Below are positions 11,164 through 21,110 of a DNA stretch of 64,000 nucleotides, in pieces. Within the stretch, counting starts at the first letter, position 1; every line of letters begins with the position of its first letter. The notes below the pieces were generated by a model. The model made no database searches, had not been told where the DNA came from, and saw nothing but the letters and a program-made list of their open reading frames with translations. The position numbers and the translations under genes were made by a program. Source of the DNA: Bordetella ansorpii (GTDB taxonomy: Bacteria; Pseudomonadota; Gammaproteobacteria; Burkholderiales; Burkholderiaceae_B); NCBI RefSeq assembly GCF_900078705.1, contig NZ_FKIF01000002.1, positions 806,001 through 870,000 of the forward strand. The letters run 5' to 3'.

Positions 11164-11196
11164 ATTGGAGCGTGGAGGGCGAATACTTTGGTGATT
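11164..11196 (-). promoter_or_regulatory. Conserved upstream element of XRE paralog 1
   Basis: On the minus strand it reads AATCACCAAAGTATTC, 6 nt, CACGCTCCAAT. Both blocks and the 6-nt spacing recur before the second paralog. A GTGATTTACTGAATCAC inverted repeat overlaps its upstream edge. Probably the promoter/operator. Confidence 0.55.
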
Positions 11197-11400
11197 CAGT
11201 AAATCACTGAAGTGGTATTCCATTGCCGACCGCACGTCACCTTCCCTGCATGGCGCCATTGCCTCGCGTATTTCCTCGCGGGTCTACACCTGGGCGCGGA
11301 CGTTCCCTGGCGGGTCGCCCAGCCTCCCTGTCCGGTCTTGCATCGCAAGTGCCAATCCGGTCACGCCATGCCGTGCAATACCTGGCCCGCATCCGCGGAT

Positions 11401-11826
11401 TCAACCGCGTCTTTTGGTCGGGCGTACCGGGTTCGCGCCACGCTGGCACGCATCCAGATAGGCTTCCAGCCATTGGTCCAGAAAATGCAGCTGATCGGGA
11501 TGCAGGGCCGAGAAACGGCGGGGATCGATGGAAAACGGCCATGCCACGGGTTGCGGCTCGCGCAGGCTGGGCTTGGCCGTGTCGCGGCCGGCATGCTGGT
11601 ATACCGATGGCAGGCGCTCCATCGGGCCCTTGCCCGTCTCCAGCCATTCGGCTTCGATCTTCAGCGCGGACGCCAGGCTGCGCACCGATCGGCTGCTGTC
11701 CCGGTCGCCGCTTTCATAACTGGCAATCGCACTCTGGGACAGGCCGCTCGCACGGGCCAGCGCCTGCTGCGTCAATCCGCGCAATTGCCGTGCTTGTTTC
11801 AATCGGTCTGAAAAAGAGGTTTTCAC
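11401..11826 (-). CDS. XRE-family HTH regulator, paralog 2
   Basis: 141 aa, GTG start at 11826 (reads MKTSFSDRLKQARQLRG). Same architecture as the neighbouring paralog: N-terminal HTH (about 5-60) and a C-terminal region with WLETGKGPMER and LREPQPVAWPFSIDPRRF. The recognition helix GLSQSAIASYESGDR is identical in both proteins, so they probably read the same operator. It is divergent from a pseudo-response-regulator gene, sharing a 95-bp intergenic region that carries the duplicated upstream element. The pair looks like a recent local duplication with diverged C-termini. Confidence 0.82.
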   Translation of the reverse strand: MKTSFSDRLKQARQLRGLTQQALARASGLSQSAIASYESGDRDSSRSVRSLASALKIEAEWLETGKGPMERLPSVYQHAGRDTAKPSLREPQPVAWPFSIDPRRFSALHPDQLHFLDQWLEAYLDACQRGANPVRPTKRRG

Positions 11827-11832
11827 GCTGCG

Positions 11833-11865
11833 ATTGGAGCGTGTGATATGAATACTTTGGTGATT
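11833..11865 (-). promoter_or_regulatory. Conserved upstream element of XRE paralog 2
   Basis: Same two blocks as before paralog 1 with the same spacing: ATTGGAGCGTG (11833-11843) and GAATACTTTGGTGATT (11850-11865) on the plus strand. The palindrome ACATATGT follows nearby, inside the divergent region with the pseudo-receiver gene. Confidence 0.55.
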
Positions 11866-11921
11866 GGTAAAATTACATATGTAGTATCGAAGTCGTTCAA
11901 AACCGTTACCTGATCATCGAT

Positions 11922-12593
11922 ATGTTCGACAACCAACAACTCATATTCGTGAATGATGCGTTGCCCGCGGCGTCCTCCACCGCCCTGGTGCATGGACTGC
12001 AGCAGGCGGGCTGGTCCGTGCAGTTCGCGGACGCGCGCACGCCGCTGCGTGCGCTGGTCGACATCCGCATGCCCGATGCCATCGTGGTGCGCACGTCGCC
12101 GGAAGCCATGTACGACCGCGTCACGCACGTGCGCACCTGCGCGCCGACGTCCGCCCTCGTGGTGATGGTGACGGGCGCGCCGGCCAACGTGCGCATCGCG
12201 GCCATGGATGCCGGCGCCGACGCCTGCTGCCATGTCGACACGCATTCCGCCGAGCTGGCCGCCATGCTGCGCGCCGCGCTGCGCTTTCGTGGTTTTGGCG
12301 GTCGCCGCTCGTTGTGGCGGCTGATGGCGCGTGACCGGGTGCTGGCCGGCCCCTCCGACCAATGGGTGCCGCTCACCCTGGCGGAAAGCCGTCTGCTCAA
12401 GCGTCTGCTCGACGCGCCGGGCTGGCTGCTGCCCCGCAACGACAAAACCTTCGGCGGAGGCCGGGCATTGGACGTGACCGTGTCGCGGCTGCGCGCCAAG
12501 GCCCAGGGCCTGGGCGTGCAACTGCCGTTGTTCACGGTGCGCGACTGGGGGTATATGTTCCTGGCCGATGGCAATGCCACGGGCTGGAACTGA
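11922..12593 (+). CDS. OmpR/PhoB-like regulator with a degenerate receiver domain
   Basis: 223 aa. The N-terminal part (about 5-115) has the fold pattern of a receiver domain, ending in the typical MDAGADAC segment, but the phosphorylation aspartate is absent (the strand reads PDAIVVRTSP) and the conserved KP is replaced by VDTHS. The C-terminal part (about 140-215) is a Trans_reg_C winged helix (PLTLAESRLLKRLL, then LDVTVSRLRAKAQ, ending VRDWGYMF). No histidine kinase is adjacent. It is therefore probably a phosphorylation-independent orphan regulator. No clear ribosome-binding site precedes the ATG. Confidence 0.78.
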   Translation: MFDNQQLIFVNDALPAASSTALVHGLQQAGWSVQFADARTPLRALVDIRMPDAIVVRTSPEAMYDRVTHVRTCAPTSALVVMVTGAPANVRIAAMDAGADACCHVDTHSAELAAMLRAALRFRGFGGRRSLWRLMARDRVLAGPSDQWVPLTLAESRLLKRLLDAPGWLLPRNDKTFGGGRALDVTVSRLRAKAQGLGVQLPLFTVRDWGYMFLADGNATGWN

Positions 12594-12653
12594 GGCGCCG
12601 GCAGGCGCCGCCATGCCGTGATGGTTCGCGGCCATTGAAGACCGCTGCGCCGG

Positions 12654-13790
12654 TCAGATGACGACCAGGTTGTCGCGGTGCATCAGCTCGGGATCCGTCA
12701 TGCTGCCCAGGATGTCGGCGATGCGTGCCGAAGGCTGGCGCATGATGCGCCGCGTGTCGGCCGATGAGTAATTGATCAGCCCGCGTGCGCATTCCTGTCC
12801 ATCGAGGCCTACGCAGGCCACGACGTCGCCGCGCTCGAACTCGCCTTCGACGGCGGCCACGCCGATGGGCAGCAGGCTCTTGCCTTCGTGCAGCAGGGCG
12901 CGCACGGCGCCGTCGTCCAGCACCACGCGGCCGCGCAGGCGCAGGTGGTCGCCCAGCCATTGCTTGCGCGCCGACCACACGGGCAGCAGCGCGCGCAGTT
13001 CGGTGCCGATGCATTCGCCTTCGGCCAGGCGCGTCAGCACGTTGCGTTCGCGGCCCGAGGCGATGACGGTGTGGGCGCCGCTGCGCGCGGCGCGCTTGGC
13101 GGCCAGGATCTTGGTCAGCATGCCGCCGGTGCCGATGCCGCTGCCGGCGCCGCCCGCCATGGCTTCCAGCGCGGCGTCGCCCGCCTGGGCGTGCGAGATG
13201 AACCGGGCGTCGGGATGCTTGCGCGGATCGGCGCTGTACAGGCCGCGCTGGTCGGTCAGGATCACCAGCGAATCGGCTTCGATCAGGTTGGTGACCAGCG
13301 CGCCCAGGGTGTCGTTGTCGCCCAGGCGGATCTCGTCGGTGACCACCGTGTCGTTCTCATTCACGATGGGCACCACGCCCAGGCGCATCAGCGCGAACAG
13401 GGTAGAGCGGGCGTTCAGGTAGCGTTGGCGGTCGGCCAGGTCTTCGTGCGTCAGCAGCACCTGCGCGGTGCGCAGGCCGAATTCGGCGAAGGCGGCCTCG
13501 TAGGCCTGGCACAGGCCCATCTGGCCCACGGCGGCCGCGGCCTGCAGTTCGTGCATGGCCGACGGGCGCCTGGCCCAACCCAGGCGCGCCATGCCTTCGG
13601 CGATGGCGCCGCTGGACACCAGCACGACCTGGCGGCCCTGGGCGCGCAGCGCCGCGATCTGGGCTGCCCAGTGCGCCACGGCGACCCGGTCCAGGCCGCG
13701 TCCCTCGTTGGTGACCAGGGAAGATCCCACCTTGGCGACCAGGCGGCTGGCGGAGGCGATGACGGATACGGCGTGGGTTTGGGCAGTCAT
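12654..13790 (-). CDS. proB: Glutamate 5-kinase ProB
   Basis: 378 aa, first step of proline synthesis (glutamate to glutamyl 5-phosphate). Amino-acid kinase domain (about 10-260) with [18 protein letters not shown] and [18 protein letters not shown], followed by a C-terminal PUA domain (about 285-370). I start at the ATG at 13790; an in-frame ATG 11 codons earlier is possible. It lies directly downstream of obgE, and the order rplU-rpmA-obgE-proB is common in betaproteobacteria. Confidence 0.95.
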   Translation of the reverse strand: MTAQTHAVSVIASASRLVAKVGSSLVTNEGRGLDRVAVAHWAAQIAALRAQGRQVVLVSSGAIAEGMARLGWARRPSAMHELQAAAAVGQMGLCQAYEAAFAEFGLRTAQVLLTHEDLADRQRYLNARSTLFALMRLGVVPIVNENDTVVTDEIRLGDNDTLGALVTNLIEADSLVILTDQRGLYSADPRKHPDARFISHAQAGDAALEAMAGGAGSGIGTGGMLTKILAAKRAARSGAHTVIASGRERNVLTRLAEGECIGTELRALLPVWSARKQWLGDHLRLRGRVVLDDGAVRALLHEGKSLLPIGVAAVEGEFERGDVVACVGLDGQECARGLINYSSADTRRIMRQPSARIADILGSMTDPELMHRDNLVVI

Positions 13791-13865
13791 GGCGATGACC
13801 GGGCGTTGCGGGACACGGGACATGCCCGCCGGCGGACCGGCGGGTGACGGGATTGCGATTATGGC

Positions 13866-15498
<1,633 letters not shown>

Positions 15499-15532
15499 GT
15501 TTAGCTCCTGCTAAAAAGGTACCGGGGCTGCT

Positions 15533-15844
15533 TCAAGCCGTGACGGCTTCGATGCGCAGTTCGGTGTAGTTCTGACGGTGGCCTTGACGCTTCTGGTAGT
15601 GCTTGCGACGGCGCATCTTGAAGATCTTGACCTTGTCATGCCGGCCATGCGCAAGAACCGTTGCCTTGACCAGGGCGCCGGCGACGAGGGGCGTACCAAC
15701 TTTCAGTTGGTCGCCTTCGCCCACGGACAGGACCTGGTCCAGCGTGATTTCTTGCCCGATGTCAGCAGGTATCTGTTCTACCTTGAGTTTTTCACCGACA
15801 GCAACACGATATTGCTTGCCGCCGGTTTTTACGACCGCGTACAT
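15533..15844 (-). CDS. rplU: 50S ribosomal protein L21
   Basis: 103 aa, the same length as E. coli L21. The [14 protein letters not shown] start fixes the ATG at 15844, preceded by AAGGA. The C-terminus has the [19 protein letters not shown] rRNA-binding segment. First gene of the rplU-rpmA unit. Confidence 0.98.
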   Translation of the reverse strand: MYAVVKTGGKQYRVAVGEKLKVEQIPADIGQEITLDQVLSVGEGDQLKVGTPLVAGALVKATVLAHGRHDKVKIFKMRRRKHYQKRQGHRQNYTELRIEAVTA

Positions 15845-16425
15845 GGGTTTTCCTTGAAGGTTAAATCGGAGGGCAGGGCGGGCGGGGCTTGGCTGCGGGT
15901 GCGCTGCGAAGAGGGATCGCCTGACTTGCCGTCCTGACACATTCGGTCGACTGGACGCGAAAGCCGAAGCGATGGGTAGCGGTCTGTGGGAGATGCCGTT
16001 GCGGATTTCCGCAAGGCTTGCCCCATCGGCGCACTGGTGCCCGGCCGGTTCCGTGCCGCTGCGCGCATAGACGCACCGACCGAATCGAGAATTCTAGCCC
16101 GGCCCGGTGCGAAAGTCAAAAACACCTTGTGGCGTAAGGGCTTATGGCCGGCGGCGTGTGGTTTTTGGGGGACAGCGAAGGCCGGGCGGCAGCGCGGAGG
16201 CGGCCTGCCGCGAAAAGCGGGCCCGCGGCGGCGCCTGCCGGGGATCGCCCGGTCGGGATCGCGCGGCCAGAGGCTGTCGCACTGGCCCGCCACGGTGGGG
16301 AGTGGGCCGCCGGGCAGCCTCGACCATGTCAGTATAATTCTGGCCGGCCCCCGAAACCCGCGCTTGCCGCGCGGCACGCCACCCGAGCCGCGGGGCCTGG
16401 CTCACCCCTATTCCCGGATCCGGTT
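15845..16425. other. Divergent intergenic region rplU / ispB
   Basis: 581 bp without a credible gene. It contains the rplU promoter and long leader on the minus strand, and a perfect TATAAT at 16333-16338 on the plus strand that is the likely -10 for ispB (no good -35 at 16-18 bp). Open frames here are GC-bias artefacts. Confidence 0.6.
16091..16119 (-). promoter_or_regulatory. Strong sigma70-type promoter of rplU-rpmA
   Basis: On the minus strand TTGACT (16119-16114), exactly 17 bp, then TAGAAT (16096-16091). It implies a leader of about 240 nt before rplU. Confidence 0.75.
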
Positions 16426-17391
16426 TTGACTCTCTCCGCGCTGATCGCTCCCATTGCCGAAGACATGAAGGCCGTCGATGCGGTCATCCGCGACCGGCTC
16501 AATTCCGAGGTCGTCCTGATCCGCACCATCGGCGACTACATCATCGGCGCCGGGGGCAAGCGCATGCGCCCGGCCATGCTGATGATGGTGGCGCGCGCGC
16601 TTGGCTACAGCGGCACGTATCACCAGTTGCTGGCCGCCGTGGTCGAGTTCATCCACACCGCCACGCTGCTGCACGACGACGTGGTCGACGAGTCCGACCT
16701 GCGCCGGGGCCGCAACACCGCCAACGCCGTGTTCGGCAACGCCGCCAGCGTGCTGGTGGGCGACTACCTGTATTCGCGCTCGTTCGAGATGATGGTCGAG
16801 GCGGACAACATGCGCATCATGCAGATCCTGTCCGAGGCCACCACGGTGATCGCCGAGGGCGAGGTGCTGCAACTGCTGAACGTGCACGATCCCGACGTCT
16901 CGCAGGCGCGCTACCTGCAGGTGGTGCGCTACAAGACCGCCAAGCTGTTCGAGGCCGCCGCCCAGGTCGGCGCCGTGCTGGCGGGCGGCACGCCGGCCCA
17001 GCAGGAGGCCGCCGCCGCCTATGGCCGCCACGTGGGCACCGCGTTCCAACTGGTCGACGACGTGCTGGACTACAGCGGCGACGCCCAGGCGCTGGGCAAG
17101 AACGTGGGCGACGACCTGCGCGAGGGCAAGCCCACGCTGCCGCTGATCCGTGTCATGGAAGTCGGCACGCCCGAGCAGCGCGAACTGATCCGCCGCGCCA
17201 TCGAAACCGGCGACGCCGACTTCGAGGCCGTGGCCCTGGCCATCCAGGCCACCGACGCGCTGGAGCACGCCTTGCAGGCGGCCCAGGCCGAGGCGGAACT
17301 GGCCCGCGCAGCCCTGTCCGACTACCCCGTTTCCATTTATCTGGAATCTCTGCTAGAATTCTGCGCTTTCGCGGTTAAACGCGATCGCTGA
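16426..17391 (+). CDS. ispB: Octaprenyl-diphosphate synthase (polyprenyl synthetase)
   Basis: 321 aa from a TTG start at 16426 (reads MTLSALIAPIAEDMKAVD), which matches the N-terminus usual for betaproteobacterial IspB; no ATG or GTG fits. The two aspartate-rich motifs of trans-prenyl synthases are present as LLHDDVVDESD and FQLVDDVLDY. The enzyme makes the side chain of ubiquinone. A -10 like TATAAT lies at 16333. The gene end overlaps the presumed promoter of the downstream tRNA. Confidence 0.93.
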   Translation: MTLSALIAPIAEDMKAVDAVIRDRLNSEVVLIRTIGDYIIGAGGKRMRPAMLMMVARALGYSGTYHQLLAAVVEFIHTATLLHDDVVDESDLRRGRNTANAVFGNAASVLVGDYLYSRSFEMMVEADNMRIMQILSEATTVIAEGEVLQLLNVHDPDVSQARYLQVVRYKTAKLFEAAAQVGAVLAGGTPAQQEAAAAYGRHVGTAFQLVDDVLDYSGDAQALGKNVGDDLREGKPTLPLIRVMEVGTPEQRELIRRAIETGDADFEAVALAIQATDALEHALQAAQAEAELARAALSDYPVSIYLESLLEFCAFAVKRDR

Positions 17392-17398
17392 TGCAAAA

Positions 17399-17426
17399 GG
17401 GTAGTCACTGCGGGGTAGTCACTGCG
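17399..17426. repeat. Tandem 14-bp duplication upstream of tRNA-Pro
   Basis: Two perfect adjacent copies of GGGTAGTCACTGCG (17399-17412 and 17413-17426) between ispB and the tRNA gene. They fall in the presumed 5' leader of the tRNA transcript (a TAGAAT -10 candidate is at 17354-17359). Confidence 0.85.
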
Positions 17427-17493
17427 CAGTTCTACGCACAAGCAGTTGGGCCCGAACCCAGCCTTTTGTCTGCATCGGTGGTGTTGTAAAAAT

Positions 17494-17582
<89 letters not shown>

Positions 17583-17594
17583 GATTCCCGACGG

Positions 17595-17630
17595 AAGACC
17601 CCTTAGCCCTTGAGCTATGGGGTCTTTTTT
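17595..17630 (+). terminator. Rho-independent terminator behind tRNA-Pro (brought by the islet)
   Basis: AAGACCCC / GGGGTCTT stem with a T run (17625-17630). It lies just inside the islet, so it now ends the tRNA transcript; the likely original terminator is at 19952-19986. Confidence 0.75.
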
Positions 17631-17682
17631 GTTGGAACCGTGGCAAGGCGGTGTGTCAATTCTGAAGCTGACAAAGCACACA

Positions 17683-18161
17683 ATGGCTAAGCTACCTTCT
17701 GGCCTTACGATGCGCGGCGGTGTTTGGCACCTGCGCATTGGCATCCCTGACAACGTGCGCGACACGTACCCGCCGACTCGCACAGGCAAGCCCGCCACTC
17801 CTACGTATTCCCCAAGTTCAAAGGCGGCGCCTGGGCCGGTGTAGACCTTCCTGGAAGCCATGCCACTCAGACCATCCAGACGCATATCGACCGTTGCGGC
17901 CTTAACCCGGACCCTTCACAGGACAAAGTGACGCCTCATACGTTTCGGGATACCTATGCGGCGCGGTTAGTTCAGGCAGGGGTTTCGTTGTTGAAGGTTT
18001 CTAATCTTCTTGGACATGCGAGCGTGTACATGACTCAGAAGTACGCGCACCTGTGCCCCGAAGCGGCAGGGGCCGAAGCTGCCTCCGTCCTAGATCGCCT
18101 TCATTCCCCACCTCTGGTCTTTCCGCCCGAGCCGCTGGAGCCGTATGGTTCCAGGCAATGA
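17683..18161 (+). pseudogene. Tyrosine recombinase (integrase) remnant with internal deletion and frameshift
   Basis: The ATG at 17683 opens an integrase-like N-terminus (MAKLPSGLTMRGGVWHLRIG, about 38 residues). Near 17790 the sequence jumps to the C-terminal part in another frame (ARHSYVFPKFKGGAWAGVD, then TPHTFRDTYAARLVQAG and LLGHASVYMTQKYAHL to the stop at 18161). The C-terminal piece retains HxxR, the LGH histidine and the nucleophile tyrosine, but the core-binding domain and the first catalytic arginine box are gone. A functional enzyme would need about 350-400 residues. It lies next to attL in the usual orientation. Confidence 0.85.
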
Positions 18162-18550
18162 GATTAAATCAGCAGAGAGAAGAGGCTGAAGACCTATAAG
18201 ACTCTTAGGATACATAGAGGGGGCCTCCGCATTGCTGGAACGTATCCACGAGCTAGAGGCCCTCTAAGCATTCTTGATGTATCTATACGCGCTGCATCGT
18301 GACTCACGGGAGTCGTTGTAGACCCCCATCGCATGAGCAAGTAGCAGCGTTAGCGCTGCTCTGCGCGACCTCTCTCTAGACCTGATTGGCTGCGGGGCTA
18401 CTCGTTGACGCCTCGACCATCGGCGGTTTGCGGCTAGCACCAGTAGTTATGGGCTTTGCCATTCACTTCTGAATTTCGCAGCGGGGTGCTATAACTGGGC
18501 AGTACGTATCCGAATGATACGGTGACTCTATTTGCACGGGAGCGGTCAAG
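18162..18550. other. Gene-free stretch inside the islet
   Basis: 389 bp without a credible coding region. It has a hairpin GCAGCG / CGCTGC (18344-18359), an imperfect inverted repeat AGAGGGGGCCTC / GAGGCCCTCT (about 18215-18268), and probably the promoter of the cargo genes (TATAAC around 18491). Confidence 0.5.
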
Positions 18551-19258
18551 GTGGCTGATAAGCATCCTTACATGTCTGGTTCGGGCGGCATCGTCCAGTT
18601 GATAGCGCAGCTTAGGAAGTCTTTTCCTCCTATCGTCACCGCAGAGACGCTAAAAAAGCTTGCGATTGCCCCGAACAATGAGACCTACGTTCTAAATATA
18701 TTCAGATTCATAGGTGTATTGGACGCTGAGTATAAAAAGGTTCCTGAGGCGGGGGCTGTGTTCAATCAACATAACCAGCAAGACTTCGAAGAGGGGTTCA
18801 GTAAACTCGTAAAGGCCGCCTACCATGAACTCTTCGATCTGCATGGCGAAAATGCTTGGTCGCTAGATGTCGATAAGTTGATCTCGTTCTTCCGGAATCA
18901 TGATGACACTAGCGACCTCGTGGGGAAACGGCAGGCCAACACCTTCCAGGCTTTGGCTAAGGCGGGGGGAAAGATAGCTGAGACAGCGCCCGTACCTTCT
19001 ACGCCCAAGGTTCCGAAGGCCGCTAAGCGGGCTGCGCAACCGAAGCCTGATCGAAAGCTCCGAGCATCCGCGCAAGTGGAGATTCCCGGGTCTCCGGCAG
19101 GCCAAGCGCAAGAGGGGAGCGGGGCACAGAAGAAAGATGGCGAAGTGGCGCTGACGGTTCGCATCGAAATCAACTTGCCTCCCGGTGGCGATCAAGCTAC
19201 CTACGACGCGATCTTTAAGAGCATTCGCGAGAACTTGATAAATGGCAACGGCATTTGA
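18551..19258 (+). CDS. DUF5343-like protein, islet cargo
   Basis: 235 aa, GTG start with GGGAG 9 nt upstream. The N-terminal 140 residues (PYMSGSGGIVQLIAQLRKSF, ETLKKLAIAPNNETYVLN, FRFIGVLD, then RQANTFQALAKAGG) follow the pattern I associate with DUF5343, which looks like a winged-helix-type DNA-binding fold. A basic Pro/Ala/Lys-rich linker (about 145-205) leads to a short C-terminal tail (ALTVRIEINLPPGGDQATYDAIFKSIRENL). Overlaps the next gene by 17 bp, so the two are translated together. AT-richer codons than neighbours mark it as acquired. Function unknown; a regulatory or antitoxin-like partner of the HEPN-like protein is my inference. Confidence 0.78.
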   Translation: MADKHPYMSGSGGIVQLIAQLRKSFPPIVTAETLKKLAIAPNNETYVLNIFRFIGVLDAEYKKVPEAGAVFNQHNQQDFEEGFSKLVKAAYHELFDLHGENAWSLDVDKLISFFRNHDDTSDLVGKRQANTFQALAKAGGKIAETAPVPSTPKVPKAAKRAAQPKPDRKLRASAQVEIPGSPAGQAQEGSGAQKKDGEVALTVRIEINLPPGGDQATYDAIFKSIRENLINGNGI

Positions 19259-19739
19259 CTTGTTCGAGCGGATCGCGAGGGCGGCTGCCTTGGCGCAGCC
19301 GGTATCCGACGAGCCGACAGAACAAGGTGGAGAACCTGCACATCCTTTTGAGCTACACAACATTCATCCTGGCTTTCCAGATAAAGTAAGAAGCCTATTC
19401 GATGACGGTTACGGGGCAGAGGCCACCTTCCACGCTTTCAAATTTATTGAGAAGGTCGTGCAGAAGCATTCTGCATGTACGGAGATTGGCCGGAAGTTGA
19501 TGATGACGGTCTTCAATAAGGGTAATCCTAAGATTCAACTTAACGGCCTCGCCAACGCTAGTGATGAGGATGAGCAAGAGGGCTATTCGTTTATTTTTGC
19601 GGGTGCCGTTATGGCGATACGCAATCCGGGCGGCCATGAAATTGAGTTGAGCGACGACCCCGACGTGTGCTTGGAACACCTCGCCTTCGGGACTTTCCTA
19701 CTGCGGAGGTTAGAGCGCAGCGGGTTCAAGACAGTGTGA
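19242..19739 (+). CDS. TIGR02391 (Ymh)-like protein with HEPN-type R-N-x3-H motif, islet cargo
   Basis: 165 aa. Segments HPGFPDKVRSLFDDGYGAEA, HAFKFIEKVVQK, GYSFIFAGAVMAIRNPGGHE and ALE-like CLEHLAFGTFLLRRLE follow the TIGR02391 family pattern. Residues R127-N-P-G-G-H132 make an Rx4H motif with a polar residue after Arg, the hallmark of HEPN-domain RNases of toxin-antitoxin and abortive-infection systems. Whether it is an active RNase is inference. It overlaps the upstream DUF5343-like gene by 17 bp and closes the islet before attR. ATG at 19242 inside the upstream reading frame. Confidence 0.78.
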   Translation: MATAFDLFERIARAAALAQPVSDEPTEQGGEPAHPFELHNIHPGFPDKVRSLFDDGYGAEATFHAFKFIEKVVQKHSACTEIGRKLMMTVFNKGNPKIQLNGLANASDEDEQEGYSFIFAGAVMAIRNPGGHEIELSDDPDVCLEHLAFGTFLLRRLERSGFKTV

Positions 19740-19818
19740 ACATGTCCTCGCCGGTCATTCGGCCTGAGCGCGTATAGCGCTCGGCGTGCTGATTGCCCTG
19801 CCCGTGGTACTCTCCCGA

Positions 19819-19835
19819 CGTGTCAATTAGACACG
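19819..19835. repeat. Inverted repeat near the right islet end
   Basis: CGTGTC-AATTA-GACACG, a perfect 6-bp palindrome between the last cargo gene and attR. It may be a recombinase accessory site or a weak terminator; no T run follows. Confidence 0.5.
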
Positions 19836-19887
19836 CCGCCCGAGACTGACAATGGCACAGGTCTCCCAGGGAACCGTTAGGATTCGT

Positions 19888-19926
19888 GAGGTTCGAATCC
19901 TCTCGCCCCGACCAATTCAGTTGGTC
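19888..19926 (+). repeat. attR: second copy of the 39-bp tRNA-Pro repeat
   Basis: Identical over 39 bp to 17544-17582. It keeps the T-arm and acceptor 3' strand of tRNA-Pro but no 5' half, so it is not a second tRNA gene. Confidence 0.93.
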
Positions 19927-19951
19927 ATGACGGTTCCCGAAACCGTCGGCA

Positions 19952-19986
19952 AAAGCCGGTATTGCTCATGCAGTGCCGGCTTTTTT
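19952..19986 (+). terminator. Probable original terminator of tRNA-Pro
   Basis: AAAGCCGG / CCGGCTTT with a run of T to 19986, just outside attR. A second hairpin GACGGTT-CCCG-AACCGTC (19929-19948) lies in between. Confidence 0.7.
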
Positions 19987-20087
19987 GCTTTGCGGCCTGG
20001 CCTGGGCTGGGGGCGGAAGTCCCTGCCGCGAGATGGGCGCCCCGCATCGTCGACCACCCAGGCACGCGGCTTGCGGTATGCATCCGC

Positions 20088-20852
20088 ATGGATATCCCCA
20101 AATCTGCCAGCCATCGTGCGGGGCCTGTGCCACGGGTGGGCGCGTTCGGGCTCGCAGAGTGCGCCGCGGCGGCGAACGCCGCTGCGCCCTCACCGGATGC
20201 CGAGCCTGCCGTGCCGCTCATCGCCGCCCATCTGGACGCCGGCCAGGCGCATGGCGCGCGCTTCCGTCGGCGCGCCTGGCGGGCCGCGCCCAAACTCTCC
20301 GTGATGCTGGACCGGCTCGACCGCCTGACCTGCCGCGATTGCGAGGTGTCGGTCGAGCGCATGCTCAATGCCATCGGGCGCACCAGCTTCGCGCCGCTGA
20401 TCCTGATCGTGGGACTGCTGATCATGTCGCCGCTGGGCCACGTGCCGGGCATGCCCACGACGGCGGCCGTGCTGGTGGGCCTGAGCGCCGCGCAGATCGT
20501 CATCGGCCGCTGCCACATCTGGCTGCCGCCGTGGCTGCTGCGGCGGCAGGTCAAGCGCAAGCTGCTCATCCGGGCGATCCGCTTCCTGCGGCCGTTGGCG
20601 CGCGCCTGCGAATTCGTCTGCCGGTCGCGCATGCGGTGGATGACCGGCAATGTCGGCGTGCGCAGCGTGGCGGGCATCTGCCTGCTCATCTGCATCGTGA
20701 TGCCGCCCTTGGAAATGGTGCCGATGGCCAACTCGGCCTGCGGCGCGGTGCTGGCGCTGTTCGGGCTAGCGCTGACGACGCGGGACGGCGTGCTGATGAG
20801 CCTGACGCTGCTGGGCGGCGTGGGGGCGCTGGCGTGGCTGGCCGCTGGGTGA
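20088..20852 (+). CDS. ExoD-like membrane protein
   Basis: 254 aa. The ExoD domain starts near residue 70 (KLSVMLDRLDRL, then VERMLNAIGRTSFAPLILIVGLL) and has four or five hydrophobic segments, including LPPWLLRRQVKRKLLIRAIR between them, typical of the family. ExoD was named from Rhizobium exopolysaccharide mutants, but its biochemical role is unresolved. I use the ATG at 20088 (MDIPKSASH); no clear ribosome-binding site is visible and the first 60 residues are low-complexity, so the start could be later. Monocistronic. Confidence 0.78.
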   Translation: MDIPKSASHRAGPVPRVGAFGLAECAAAANAAAPSPDAEPAVPLIAAHLDAGQAHGARFRRRAWRAAPKLSVMLDRLDRLTCRDCEVSVERMLNAIGRTSFAPLILIVGLLIMSPLGHVPGMPTTAAVLVGLSAAQIVIGRCHIWLPPWLLRRQVKRKLLIRAIRFLRPLARACEFVCRSRMRWMTGNVGVRSVAGICLLICIVMPPLEMVPMANSACGAVLALFGLALTTRDGVLMSLTLLGGVGALAWLAAG

Positions 20853-21110
20853 CGACCGGCGATACGGACGGGCCGCCTGTCCATCGACGCACGGCGAGAG
20901 GGCAGAGGGAAGCACGCGATGCCCCGCGAGCGCGCGGTTGCGCGCATGAACCTCGGCGGCCGGCCCCACTCCTTTCCTGACAGCCTGCTGGCAGTCTCCC
21001 CTTGAAAAGGGTTCCGCGCGGCACGGGAGTAATATCGTCGGCTTCGCGACCCACGCCCCTCGCGCGTGCGGCCATTCCCGCCCTTCATTTCCTCCACGCC
21101 GTTCACCGTC

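Larger units (their letters stand above)
17583..19926 (+). mobile_element. Small integrated islet in tRNA-Pro, integrase-defective
   Basis: About 2.3 kb between two 39-bp att repeats, clearly less GC-rich than its surroundings. Contents in order: a terminator next to the tRNA, a broken tyrosine recombinase, 389 bp without genes, and two overlapping cargo genes (DUF5343-like and TIGR02391/HEPN-like). With the integrase dead, the islet is probably fixed unless helped in trans. Confidence 0.85.

Noticed and set aside
19852-20304. Open frame starting across attR
   Set aside because: It translates the tRNA fragment and the ExoD upstream region; no family features, and ExoD uses a different frame.
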